This document shows, one piece after another, positions 1-7,509 of a stretch of 64,000 bases of DNA; position 1 is the stretch's first letter; the number at the start of each line of letters is the position of its first letter. Position numbers and translations under genes: made by a program. The DNA comes from Tunturibacter empetritectus (GTDB taxonomy: Bacteria > Acidobacteriota > Terriglobia > Terriglobales > Acidobacteriaceae), in assembly GCF_040358985.1 (NCBI RefSeq), contig NZ_CP132932.1:2108001-2172000 (forward strand), given 5' to 3'. The notes beneath the pieces were generated by a model, which saw only the letters and a list, made by a program, of their open reading frames with translations, was not told the origin of the DNA and did not search any database.

Positions 1-893
1 AGAGTGTGGCTGTCGGCACCTTCGCCCGAGGGGAACTTGAGAGCGTATTCCACCGACTCAAGCGTCCCCTGCTTGATGCGGGCGTTTTTGATGTACTGCT
101 CAGGCGAAAACATCTGCTCAAGCTGCTGGCCAAGCTGAAACTCGCCCACCACGCCGCGCGATTTGACGTTCGAAAGAACTCTCTTCAGATCGCCCACACC
201 GGTGGCAAGCTCCTTCATCTCACCCAGGCCCTTCTGGACTTCGCCGAGGTGCGTCGTAACCTGCCCGAACGACTCCGTAAGCCGCGTCTGCAGCGTGGCA
301 TGCAGCTTTTCGTCAACAGTAACCCGCATCTCCTCGAGCTTCGCAGTATTGGCATCGTTCAACTTCGAAAGGCGGTCTTCGACGGTGAAGCGCAGTTTTT
401 CCTGCTGATCGTTAGCCTCGCCGGAGAGCTCGTTCAGGCGGCTGTGCAACGCCTCGCGAGCCTCGATCTGATTGCGATTAACCTCGCCAATGAAGTAGGA
501 GAGCCGCTGTGCGATCGAATCCAGATTCTGCTGAACCGCAGTGCGCAGAACCTCGTCGGAGGCTTTGTTGTCGCTGCGAAAGGCGTTCAGCCCGTTCTGC
601 AGCAGCCCGCTGAGCTCGGCGATCGTCGCGGTAATCTCAGTGCGAAGGCTGGTGAAGTCTGCTGCAGCTGCCTCGCGGGTTCGCCGGGCATCGTCGGCGG
701 CGTCGCGGCGTATCTCGGCCAGGCCGCTTCGCAGATGGGCGTCGAGCGCCTCGTTCCGCGCGTCCAGCCGCGTCAGCTGCTCGGGCATCTGGATCAGCCG
801 CGGATCCGTCGCGGGCACCGGCTGCCTGCGAAGCAAAAGCAGAACGACGGCCAGGAGAAGGACGAGATTGACGATGAGAAGGGCAGTAAACAT
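1..893 (-). CDS. rmuC: DNA recombination protein RmuC, 3' end cut off by window
   Basis: About 297 codons read leftwards from an ATG at 891-893 and run open off the window edge, so the C-terminal end is missing. Residues 1-20 form one hydrophobic membrane anchor (MFTALLIVNLVLLLAVVLL), followed by a long charged coiled-coil region and then the start of the conserved RmuC core (GEFQLGQQLEQMFSPEQY, followed by KNARIKQGT and VEYALKFPSGEG). RmuC proteins are membrane-tethered, nuclease-like proteins that limit recombination at inverted repeats; that role is known for the family and not shown here. The gene diverges from the TetR operon to its right. Confidence 0.9.
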   Translation of the reverse strand, partial: MFTALLIVNLVLLLAVVLLLLRRQPVPATDPRLIQMPEQLTRLDARNEALDAHLRSGLAEIRRDAADDARRTREAAAADFTSLRTEITATIAELSGLLQNGLNAFRSDNKASDEVLRTAVQQNLDSIAQRLSYFIGEVNRNQIEAREALHSRLNELSGEANDQQEKLRFTVEDRLSKLNDANTAKLEEMRVTVDEKLHATLQTRLTESFGQVTTHLGEVQKGLGEMKELATGVGDLKRVLSNVKSRGVVGEFQLGQQLEQMFSPEQYIKNARIKQGTLESVEYALKFPSGEGADSHT

Positions 894-982
894 TTCGACT
901 TTCCTTCGCCTCAGAATAGCATCAGGTTCAGTGGAACGTTGTGCGTTTTTTATCGGAGGATAGGGGGTAAACTACAAAATAA

Positions 983-994
983 TGAACGTGTTCA
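983..994. promoter_or_regulatory. Candidate TetR operator 1
   Basis: The near-palindrome TGAACGTGTTCA has arms TGAAC/GTTCA around a two-base centre. It lies 54 bp, centre to centre, from a second and perfect copy, in the gap between rmuC and the small operon that ends with a TetR-family gene. Operators of this form are common for TetR regulators, and autoregulation is inferred from position. Confidence 0.6.
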
Positions 995-1035
995 AAATAC
1001 CTTTACATCATGGAAGTGAAGGTGTAACTTCATAA

Positions 1036-1049
1036 TTGAACATGTTCAA
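1036..1049. promoter_or_regulatory. Candidate TetR operator 2 (perfect palindrome)
   Basis: TTGAACATGTTCAA is a perfect 14-bp palindrome 24 bp before the start codon of the membrane protein gene. It shares its TGAAC..GTTCA arms with the copy at 983-994. Repressor binding here would block ribosome-proximal transcription of the two-gene operon. Confidence 0.65.
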
Positions 1050-1073
1050 AATAAAGACAAGGGGAGTCAAATT

Positions 1074-1451
1074 ATGATCGTCGCCAGCTGCTATTTCAGC
1101 TATCTCGTTATAAGTATTGCGCTTACAGTTTGGGTAGCGCGTACCCTTCATCGTAATGGCCGAGTGTTTTTGGTGGATGCGTTTCACGGCAACGAGGCGC
1201 TTGCAGATTCGGTGAACCAACTGCTCGTGGTGGGCTTTTACCTGATCAATATCGGCTATATTGCCCTGGCGTTGAAGACGACCGATCCACTTTCGAATGT
1301 CCGGCAGGTGATCGAACTGGAGAGTGTCAAGATCGGAGTGGTCCTGTTGATCCTTGGAGCCATGCACTTTTTTAACATTCTCGTCTTTGCGAAGATGAGG
1401 AGCCGATCAACCGGCTTTAGTTCAGCGCCACCACCGCCGCGGATCGCATGA
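1074..1451 (+). CDS. Small membrane protein of unknown function, first gene of TetR operon
   Basis: 125 aa. Hydrophobic segments lie at about residues 2-22, 48-67 and 84-104, suggesting three membrane helices, with a Ser/Pro-rich tail. An SD-like GGGGAG sits about 7 bases before the ATG. I do not recognise the family. The gene is 7 bp upstream of a TetR regulator and downstream of two matching palindromes, so it is probably the main target of that repressor. A role in envelope stress or efflux would be a guess. Confidence 0.75.
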   Translation: MIVASCYFSYLVISIALTVWVARTLHRNGRVFLVDAFHGNEALADSVNQLLVVGFYLINIGYIALALKTTDPLSNVRQVIELESVKIGVVLLILGAMHFFNILVFAKMRSRSTGFSSAPPPPRIA

Positions 1452-1458
1452 GTTCTCA

Positions 1459-2124
1459 ATGACGAAGATCAAGAAGTCTGAAGAGACGCGCACACGAATC
1501 CTCGCAGCTGCACTTGCGGTGTTTCGCGAGCGCGGTTTCGAGCGTGCCACGATGCGTGAAATCGCTAAGGCGGCCGAGGTGGCAGTGGGTGCGGCTTACT
1601 ACTACTTCGAGTCGAAGGACGCAATCGTAATGGCGTTCTACGAGCGTTCGCAGAGCGAGATGAGCCCCCGGATCGAGGCCTCTCTGATTCAGTGCAAGAC
1701 CTTAGAGGAGCGCTTGCGGGCGATCATCTCGACAAAATTTGAATGCTTTGAACCAAACCGGAAGCTGCTTGGAGCGCTGTCGGCTCATTCGGATCCCGAA
1801 CATCCGCTGTCGCCGTTTAGCAAAGAGACTGCGACGATCCGAGAACAGGACATCGGTTTCTTTCACAGTGCGGTTGCAGATTCCAGGGTCACGCTGCCAG
1901 CCAATATCAAACTTTACTTGCCACGTTTGCTTTGGATGTACCAGATGGGTTTGATCTTATTTTGGGTGTATGACCGGAGTAGTGGCCAGAAGAGGACGAT
2001 GCTGCTCTATGAAAAAACACTGAAGATGATTCTGGTAACCCTCAAACTGGCAGGGATTCCGTTGCTACGGCCACTCCATCGTCTGGCTGCAGAACTACTC
2101 GAGGTGATTTACACAGAAGAATAG
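1459..2124 (+). CDS. TetR/AcrR family transcriptional regulator
   Basis: 221 aa, the usual length for the family. The N-terminal helix-turn-helix is clear: residues 6-52 include TRTRILAAALAVFRERGFE, ATMREIAKAAEVAVGAAYYY and FESKDAIVMAFYE. The C-terminal ligand-binding part (60-221) is divergent, as expected, so no inducer can be named. It follows the 125-aa membrane protein gene by 7 bp, so the two are probably co-transcribed and autoregulated through the palindromes at 983-994 and 1036-1049. Confidence 0.93.
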   Translation: MTKIKKSEETRTRILAAALAVFRERGFERATMREIAKAAEVAVGAAYYYFESKDAIVMAFYERSQSEMSPRIEASLIQCKTLEERLRAIISTKFECFEPNRKLLGALSAHSDPEHPLSPFSKETATIREQDIGFFHSAVADSRVTLPANIKLYLPRLLWMYQMGLILFWVYDRSSGQKRTMLLYEKTLKMILVTLKLAGIPLLRPLHRLAAELLEVIYTEE

Positions 2125-2276
2125 ATTTATCGAGCGCAGGTTGCATGCCTCGAACGGAGTAGAGGGCTCTGAAAAATCGAGAGGGTGGCCGAGTTGAATA
2201 AACACGCATCCAACCGGGCAGGTTGGAGATATCGCCATACCGGGACGTAAATTTTTAGTGAAAACAGGTGATTTGA

Positions 2277-2531
2277 ATGGCAGACGCTCTGAACAACCAG
2301 GGATTCGACAATCTCTTACGCAACATCGGGTCGGATGCAACGGCAACATTCGATAACTCCCCCAGCAATCCAACCGAACACGCCAGCAGCGAAGCAACTA
2401 GCGCCGCGACTGCCGTGGACGGTGACCAGGACGACGACGAACTCGAGGAAGAAGACGACGACGCCGCAGCCGAAGAAGAGGACGACGAAGACAATGAAGA
2501 GGAGGACGTCGAAGATGAGGCGGGTGTGTGA
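2277..2531 (+). CDS. Small, very acidic protein of unknown function
   Basis: 84 aa with AGGTGATTTGA just upstream of the ATG as a plausible ribosome site. Residues 1-45 are of mixed composition; residues 48-84 are almost entirely Asp/Glu with a few Ala and Val, so the tail should be disordered and strongly negative. It has no signal peptide or membrane segment. It lies 45 bp upstream of the DUF2278 gene on the same strand and may be co-expressed. Acidic tails of this kind bind cations or basic proteins, but no function can be assigned. Low complexity makes the call less certain. Confidence 0.55.
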   Translation: MADALNNQGFDNLLRNIGSDATATFDNSPSNPTEHASSEATSAATAVDGDQDDDELEEEDDDAAAEEEDDEDNEEEDVEDEAGV

Positions 2532-2576
2532 GATGGTGTCTGTGATGTATTCGCGTCGCAGAGAGAAGGAATAAGG

Positions 2577-3263
2577 ATGCCGATTACCAACTACAGTGTC
2601 CTCGCGGGAAAGCCGACTGCGGGCAAGGTCGTCACCGGGTCGAGCACGCACTATCAGATCACGATGCAGGCCACCGGCGGCCCGTTCACAGTAGCGGTCA
2701 ATATTCAGTCGATGGACGGGTCGGAGGTCTTGTACGACATCGTTGAAGATTTCACACCGCCGGATCTGGCAGGTCTGCAGGCGCTGCCCATGGGGATGAC
2801 GCCATTGACGAGCGAGCCGGGTGGGCTGGCGCTGGACTTTGTGCGGAGCACCGTCAACGGCGCCTCCATGATCACGAAGGCGCAGATGACCCTACTGCCG
2901 AAGGCAAGTGAAAAGGCCAAAGGTGGCGGTGCAGAGCAGGAGATGATTCAGCGGGCGCGGGCAAAAGCGCTGGAGAACGCCGTAGTCACGCTGCTCAATA
3001 TGACGATCGCCGATAAAGACGGCGTGATCTACGCCTTCGGCAGCGCGTACGCCGACTCCGGAAAAGTGGACGGAATCCACGACATCCACATGAATCAAGG
3101 AAACCCGGTCGGTGGCAAAGGCGGCGGATTCAGCGGAGATAATGGCGTGTGGCAGGATGGTGCGCTGTTTATCAACTTACCGTCGAAAGGCACATGGACC
3201 GCGGTATTTATTGCATTTCAGACTGAGAGCTGGAGTACGGACTCGGCTGGCAATCCGGTTTAG
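2577..3263 (+). CDS. DUF2278 (YukJ-like) family protein
   Basis: 228 aa, full length for the family, with AGAAGGAATAAGG just before the ATG. It opens with the typical MPITNYSVLAGKPTAGK and carries the later conserved IYAFGSAYADSGKVDGIHDIHMNQG and GVWQDGALFINLP stretches (only segments quoted). No signal peptide, so probably cytoplasmic. The biochemical function of DUF2278 proteins is unknown to me; relatives often occur as single genes in soil bacteria. The gene ends eight bases before the left end of a hairpin repeat element. Confidence 0.85.
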   Translation: MPITNYSVLAGKPTAGKVVTGSSTHYQITMQATGGPFTVAVNIQSMDGSEVLYDIVEDFTPPDLAGLQALPMGMTPLTSEPGGLALDFVRSTVNGASMITKAQMTLLPKASEKAKGGGAEQEMIQRARAKALENAVVTLLNMTIADKDGVIYAFGSAYADSGKVDGIHDIHMNQGNPVGGKGGGFSGDNGVWQDGALFINLPSKGTWTAVFIAFQTESWSTDSAGNPV

Positions 3264-3270
3264 AAGATCA

Positions 3271-3492
3271 TGTCCTGCCGGACGGGCCCACTGCGCGTGG
3301 GGCGGTCACTTCGTGACTTGTGTACCCCTTCTGTTGGCGCTCCCGTTGGTCGCAAAGGAAGATGATTCCGACCAACGGGAGGACTACGCGAAGCTCTAAA
3401 AAGGCGTGCGAACGCCCGCGCGTACCGGGGTCCCCACAAACAGGTCTTCGTTTGTGGGGTGGCCTAGCGCAGGAGGCCCGTCCGGCAGGACA
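3271..3492. repeat. Hairpin repeat element, copy A, with 18-bp terminal inverted repeats
   Basis: The 222-bp element begins TGTCCTGCCGGACGGGCC at 3271-3288 and ends with its exact reverse complement at 3475-3492. Inside are a stem CTCCCGTTGGTCG/CGACCAACGGGAG and a stem CCCCACAAAC/GTTTGTGGGG around TCTTC-type loops, plus the GGTCACTTCGTGACTTGTGTACC motif in shorter form. Related copies are at 5058, 17726, 21885, 36262 and 60652. There is no transposase, so it is a MITE- or REP/BIME-like non-autonomous element. It sits between the 3' ends of convergent genes. Confidence 0.85.
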
Positions 3493-3499
3493 CAGCCTC

Positions 3500-3766
3500 T
3501 CAAGAATCCTCACCCGCCTCAACCGGTCCCAGCCCCAACCCACGCCCCGCCTTCTTCTTCTTCGCCGGATAGACCTTCGCCTCAACCGGCCCCGCCATCG
3601 TCTCCTTCACCAGCGCCTCAATCCCACGCCAGTACTTCAGATCCGCCGGACGAGCACTCGGCACCGCCTGCCGCATCCGGCAGTACCACAGCGACCACTC
3701 CAGCTCCTTCGAGCTCTTGTTCTTGATCGCAGCTTCAATCCGCGTCACTTCAGAGAATGGCGGCAT
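3500..3766 (-). CDS. Small conserved-looking hypothetical protein
   Basis: 88 aa. The start is rich in charged and aromatic residues (SSKELEWSLWYCRMRQAV) and the tail is basic and glycine-rich (PAKKKKAGRGLGLG). No signal peptide or membrane segment is visible. It follows the aminotransferase gene by 36 bp on the same strand, so it may be its operon partner, and it ends just before repeat copy A. I do not recognise a family. Confidence 0.6.
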   Translation of the reverse strand: MPPFSEVTRIEAAIKNKSSKELEWSLWYCRMRQAVPSARPADLKYWRGIEALVKETMAGPVEAKVYPAKKKKAGRGLGLGPVEAGEDS

Positions 3767-3802
3767 ACACCACTATCTTAGTGGACCCGCAAACAAGCCG
3801 CC

Positions 3803-4981
3803 CTAACGCAGCTCCCGCAATCTCCGGCAAGCCTCCACCAGATCCTTATCCTTCTTCGCAAAACAAAACCGCAGCAGATCCTCACCCCTCCCCAGCCGAA
3901 AGAAAGCCGACCCTGCCACCGAAGCCACTCCCGTCTTCGCCAGCAGCGCCCGCGCCTTCTCCGCCGCCGTAACCCCCGGCAACCCAGCCGCAGAAGCCAG
4001 CACGTAGTACGCCCCATCCGGCGCCTGCGGCATCATGTGAGCCTCCCGCAGCGCATCCACAATCATCGTGCGCTTCACCTCATGCTCCAGCGCTAGCCCG
4101 CTGTAAAAATCCTCCCCCAGCTGCTCCATTCCATCCGCCACCCCCTGTTGCATCGGAGCAGGCGCGCACACATACGTCAGATCATGAAAGTATCCAATCG
4201 ACCCCAGCCATCTCGCGTCTGCGATCAGATACCCCACCCTCCATCCCGTTACGGAAAACGTCTTCGAAAACCCCGACATCAGAATCGTCCGCTCCCGCAT
4301 CCCCGGAATCGACGCGGGGCTCAGATGCGTCGCCCCTCCATAAATAAAGTGTTCATAGATCTCATCCGTAAACACGAACAGATCGAACTCCTCCGCAATC
4401 CTTGCCAGCCCCTCCAACTCAAAACGCGTAAACACCTTCCCCGCAGGATTCGACGGCGTATTGATCACCATGCCGCGAGTCTTCGGCGTAATCGCCGCTC
4501 TGACCGCGCCCAGATCCAACCCCCAGTCGGGCGCAGTCAGCGCCACTGCCACCGCAGCCACCCGCAGCGAACTCAGCGTATTCACGTGATACCCATAGAA
4601 CGGCTCAAACACCAGCACCTCATCGCCCGGATTCAGCAGAGCCATCGCCGCCGCCTGAAACGCTCCTGTCACCCCACTGGTCACCAGCACCTCGCGCTCT
4701 GGATCGACCGTAATCCCCAGCGTCCGCTCGACCTTCCCCGCAATTGCTTTTCTCAACCGCGGAATTCCATCCAGCCGCGTGTAGATGTTCAACCCATCGC
4801 GAATCGCCCGAATCGCCCCTTCGGCCACCACCTCCGGCACCTCGGTGTCGCATACACCCTGCGCCAGATTCACCCCACCCATCGCATCGCACGCCACGCT
4901 CATCGCGCGAATCTCCGACTGCACTAACCGCGGCGCCAGCTCACTCAGCCCAAGCCTCGACGAAACCTCAACCTGTCCCAT
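3803..4981 (-). CDS. PLP-dependent class I/II aminotransferase
   Basis: 392 aa from the ATG at 4981 (MGQVEVSSRLG). The frame is open 37 codons further upstream, but that extension has no family similarity. Fold type I marks are NTPSNPAGK (Asn at 178), TDEIYEHFIY and SGFSKTFSVTGWRVGY, where Lys240 should form the Schiff base with PLP. Overall pattern resembles aspartate/kynurenine aminotransferases (AGVCDTEVP..ARAIRDG-like start, then LNIYTRLDGIPRLRKAIA). Substrate cannot be fixed from sequence. It probably acts in amino-acid metabolism in the cytoplasm. Confidence 0.93.
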   Translation of the reverse strand: MGQVEVSSRLGLSELAPRLVQSEIRAMSVACDAMGGVNLAQGVCDTEVPEVVAEGAIRAIRDGLNIYTRLDGIPRLRKAIAGKVERTLGITVDPEREVLVTSGVTGAFQAAAMALLNPGDEVLVFEPFYGYHVNTLSSLRVAAVAVALTAPDWGLDLGAVRAAITPKTRGMVINTPSNPAGKVFTRFELEGLARIAEEFDLFVFTDEIYEHFIYGGATHLSPASIPGMRERTILMSGFSKTFSVTGWRVGYLIADARWLGSIGYFHDLTYVCAPAPMQQGVADGMEQLGEDFYSGLALEHEVKRTMIVDALREAHMMPQAPDGAYYVLASAAGLPGVTAAEKARALLAKTGVASVAGSAFFRLGRGEDLLRFCFAKKDKDLVEACRRLRELR

Positions 4982-5057
4982 AACCGATCCCCCAAAGCCA
5001 AGATGCCAAACCCAAGATGCAATCATCTTAGCCCGACCAGGCAATCCAAATCTCAAC

Positions 5058-5156
5058 CCGACCAACGGGAGGGCCGAAGCAGCTAACCTCACCCAAGCAA
5101 GGTATACACGTCACGAAGTGACCGCCCCACGCGGAGTGGGCCCGTCCGGCAGGACA
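5058..5156. repeat. Hairpin repeat element, copy B (partial)
   Basis: This copy keeps the inner CCGACCAACGGGAGG motif, the stem GTCACGAAGTGAC and the intact end GGCCCGTCCGGCAGGACA at 5139-5156. The other terminal repeat is missing. It lies between the aminotransferase gene start and the terminator of the M56 peptidase gene. Confidence 0.75.
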
Positions 5157-5158
5157 AC

Positions 5159-5189
5159 AAAAAAGCCACCCGATCCCATCGAGTGGCTT
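5159..5189 (-). terminator. Rho-independent terminator of the BlaI/BlaR1-type operon
   Basis: On the minus strand AAGCCAC and GTGGCTT form a stem with a further inner GAT/ATC pairing, followed by six T. It is 22 bp downstream of the M56 peptidase stop codon. Confidence 0.85.
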
Positions 5190-5210
5190 CGCAGCATCCT
5201 TTGCTCTGTT

Positions 5211-6965
5211 CTACTTCGGCGAGACGTCCTTCATCTCCTCCTGCGCCTCCTTCATCTGCTTCATCGCCTCCGCCATTCGCTGCTGTATCTCTCCATTGAG
5301 CTCCCTCTGCATATCTGCCATCTGCTGCTTGAATTCAGGACTATTCACCTTTGCGGTCGCCCTCGCAATCTCTTCCTGGATCCGCGGCATCTCCATCGCC
5401 TTCAGATTTCTCTGCACCTCTGCCATCTGCTCTTTGAACGCCTCGCTATGGACCCTCTCGTTCGCCTTCATCGCCTGCAACTGCGCCTCTTCGATCTGCT
5501 TCTTGAACTCCGGACTATTCACCTTCGCCGAGGCTGCGGCGGCCTCTTCTATCTCTCTCTTGAAATCCGGGCTATTGATCCTCGCCGTTGTCGCCGCTAT
5601 TTCCTTACTCGCCCTTTCCATCTGCTGCTTTATCTGTCTGCGCTCCTCAGGAGTGAGCTTGCGAACCTGTCCATTAACAATCGCGACCGGCTCATCCTCC
5701 GAGCCTTCCCAGCGATAGACATGTTGTCCTTTTTTTGCCACAACATCGGCCTGCTTCCCACTGGCCGTGACCTTGCGCTCCGCTGAATCCGAAGCAGAGG
5801 CATTCGGCGCAGCCTGCGGAGCCGCATCTGGCAAGGCCTGCTGTGCTGCATCTGGCGCAGCCTGCGGAGCCGCACTCTGTCCAATCTCCGGCAACGGAGC
5901 CTGCATCTGCTCCTGCGCCATCGTCGGAGTCAAGTGAAACATCGCAGCCACCGCCATCGTCGCCACCATCGCCACCGCTCCACTCGTCAAGCGAATCACC
6001 TTCGTCCGCACGCCCACTACCGACTCCGTCTTCATCAGTCTCATCACTCTCTCCTCCAGTACATTGCTGTTAAATAACTGGAACAACCCAACCCCTACCG
6101 TCTCGCGCTCCAACTCCCGCCCTGCCATCATGCCCCTCGCCAGCGTCAACAAACATCGCGCATATCCAATCTCGGACCGCATCTCCTCCGCGGCCATCGC
6201 ATCGCACACCATCTCACGCGTCCGCCGAATCCTCCCCTGCACCCAGTGCGTCACCGGATGCCAACTCACCGGCAGCGCCATCAACTGGCAGATCGCACTC
6301 TCCAGCGTGTCCCTCCGCTTCACATGAGCCAGCTCATGCAGCAGCGCCGCCCTCATCTCCTCGGCCTCATATCGTGCAAACTCCACCGGCAGAAGAATCA
6401 CCGGCGCAATCACCCCCACGATCATCGGGCTCGAGATCTCCACACTCTCGCGCACCTGCGGCAGCCTGATGCGAAGCCGCCGCCCATAGTCCTCCAGCAC
6501 CACCGTCTGTTCTCCCGCAAGGGTCACCTCTCGCGACCGCTCCACCAGCCGCCGTGCCGCACGCCAGGCCCACACCACTCTCCATAACCCAAACATCACC
6601 GCACCTGCATAAAAACCCACCACCCAACGAGCCGCCGTCACCGAAACCTCCACACGCCGTGGCTGAAGCGGCGTCTCTCCCCCCTTCTCGCCGAATCCCC
6701 GCGCCCCCAGATCCCCACTAGCCGGCGCCACATCACTAGCTCCCACAAGCACCCGTGCGTTCGGGCGCACTCGAACCGGCGCCAGCTCTCCGCCCATTCC
6801 ATGCAGCGGAAGCACTACCGCCAGACCCAGCACCATCAACCACACTCCATGCTGCATTCGCGGCCCCGCCTTCACCGCTGCAAGCATCAACCACGCGCCA
6901 CCGGCCAGCATCGGCACCTGCCACAGCGCATTCGCCACATACTCCACCAGCGTCCGTTCGATCAT
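5211..6965 (-). CDS. BlaR1-type M56 family membrane metallopeptidase
   Basis: 584 aa. Membrane segments lie at about 15-32, 40-57 and 112-134. The gluzincin motif HELAH is at 210-214 with the third ligand in REMVCDAMA (Glu around 251). A last membrane segment lies at about 326-350. In BlaR1/MecR1 proteins this protease senses an envelope signal and inactivates the BlaI repressor. There is no beta-lactam-binding domain here. Instead the periplasmic tail (355-584) has an Ala/Pro/Gln-rich linker and then four imperfect repeats starting NSPDFK, NSPEFK, HSEAFK and NSPEFK in a predicted coiled coil. Its start overlaps the repressor gene by four bases (ATGA). Confidence 0.9.
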   Translation of the reverse strand: MIERTLVEYVANALWQVPMLAGGAWLMLAAVKAGPRMQHGVWLMVLGLAVVLPLHGMGGELAPVRVRPNARVLVGASDVAPASGDLGARGFGEKGGETPLQPRRVEVSVTAARWVVGFYAGAVMFGLWRVVWAWRAARRLVERSREVTLAGEQTVVLEDYGRRLRIRLPQVRESVEISSPMIVGVIAPVILLPVEFARYEAEEMRAALLHELAHVKRRDTLESAICQLMALPVSWHPVTHWVQGRIRRTREMVCDAMAAEEMRSEIGYARCLLTLARGMMAGRELERETVGVGLFQLFNSNVLEERVMRLMKTESVVGVRTKVIRLTSGAVAMVATMAVAAMFHLTPTMAQEQMQAPLPEIGQSAAPQAAPDAAQQALPDAAPQAAPNASASDSAERKVTASGKQADVVAKKGQHVYRWEGSEDEPVAIVNGQVRKLTPEERRQIKQQMERASKEIAATTARINSPDFKREIEEAAAASAKVNSPEFKKQIEEAQLQAMKANERVHSEAFKEQMAEVQRNLKAMEMPRIQEEIARATAKVNSPEFKQQMADMQRELNGEIQQRMAEAMKQMKEAQEEMKDVSPK

Positions 6966-7363
6966 CTCTCCTCCTTCCCCGCATCACGCTCCGCCGCCGC
7001 CAGCCTCTTCCCTACCCGCTCCAGCTCGTCTGCGCTGATCTGCCGCGCGTCCACCATCGCCATCAGCAGCGCCTCGCTGGAGCCGCCAAACATCCGCTTC
7101 ACCATGTCGTTCAACGCGCTCCCCGTCGCCCGCTCCCGGCTCACCACTGCCCGGTAACGAAACGCACGCCCCTCCTGCACCCGCTTCACCTTGCTCTTGC
7201 GCAGCAGCACATTCAACATCGTCTGCACCGTCGTATAGGCCAGCTCCGCCTTCAGCCTCGGCTGCACCTCGCTCACCGTGCACGGCCCTGTCTCCCACAG
7301 AACCTGCATAATCTCCAGCTCCAGCGGCGTCAGCCCTTGATTCGTCTTCGTCTGCGTCGTCAC
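6962..7363 (-). CDS. BlaI/MecI/CopY family transcriptional repressor
   Basis: 133 aa. The winged-helix N terminus has the family pattern LTPLELEIMQVLWETGPCTV followed by SEVQPRLKAELAYTTVQTML and LLRKSKVKRVQEGRAF. The C-terminal part (85-125) is the dimerisation and cleavage region. It is the first gene of a two-gene operon with the M56 peptidase, the standard repressor-sensor pair. A good ribosome site (AGGAGGTGG) precedes the ATG. The inverted repeat at 7381-7425 is a likely autoregulatory operator. Confidence 0.93.
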   Translation of the reverse strand: MTTQTKTNQGLTPLELEIMQVLWETGPCTVSEVQPRLKAELAYTTVQTMLNVLLRKSKVKRVQEGRAFRYRAVVSRERATGSALNDMVKRMFGGSSEALLMAMVDARQISADELERVGKRLAAAERDAGKEER

Positions 7364-7380
7364 CCATCCACCTCCTAATG

Positions 7381-7425
7381 CTTTAGTAGATTAAGCAGCA
7401 GATCTCCCACTTTTGTCAACTAAAG
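7381..7425 (-). promoter_or_regulatory. Promoter/operator region of the BlaI-type operon
   Basis: The arms CTTTAGT (7381-7387) and ACTAAAG (7419-7425) are exact inverted repeats about 30 bp apart. Read on the minus strand, TTGACA (a perfect -35) overlaps the upstream arm and CTTAAT, about 18 bases later, could be the -10. A repressor bound to both arms would bracket the promoter. The BlaI assignment is inferred from position; the usual BlaI half-site is TACA-like, so this one is divergent. Confidence 0.55.
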
Positions 7426-7509
7426 CCTTAGGACTTCATTAAAGCTCCGGGCAACACAGTAGACTGGAAGCAAATTTAGAACTTTCACCACGGCGAACGA
7501 GGGACCAGA

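Noticed and set aside
6..1019. 337-codon open frame on the plus strand at the window start
   Set aside because: Antisense to rmuC, whose conserved core is on the minus strand.
2179..2250. tRNA-Ser-like start (GAGAGGGTGGCCGAGTTGAA)
   Set aside because: No matching acceptor stem, anticodon arm or GTTCGA T-loop follows, so it is not a tRNA gene.
3320..3781. Open frames through repeat copy A and the 88-aa gene
   Set aside because: They cross the hairpin element and lie opposite the likelier minus-strand gene.
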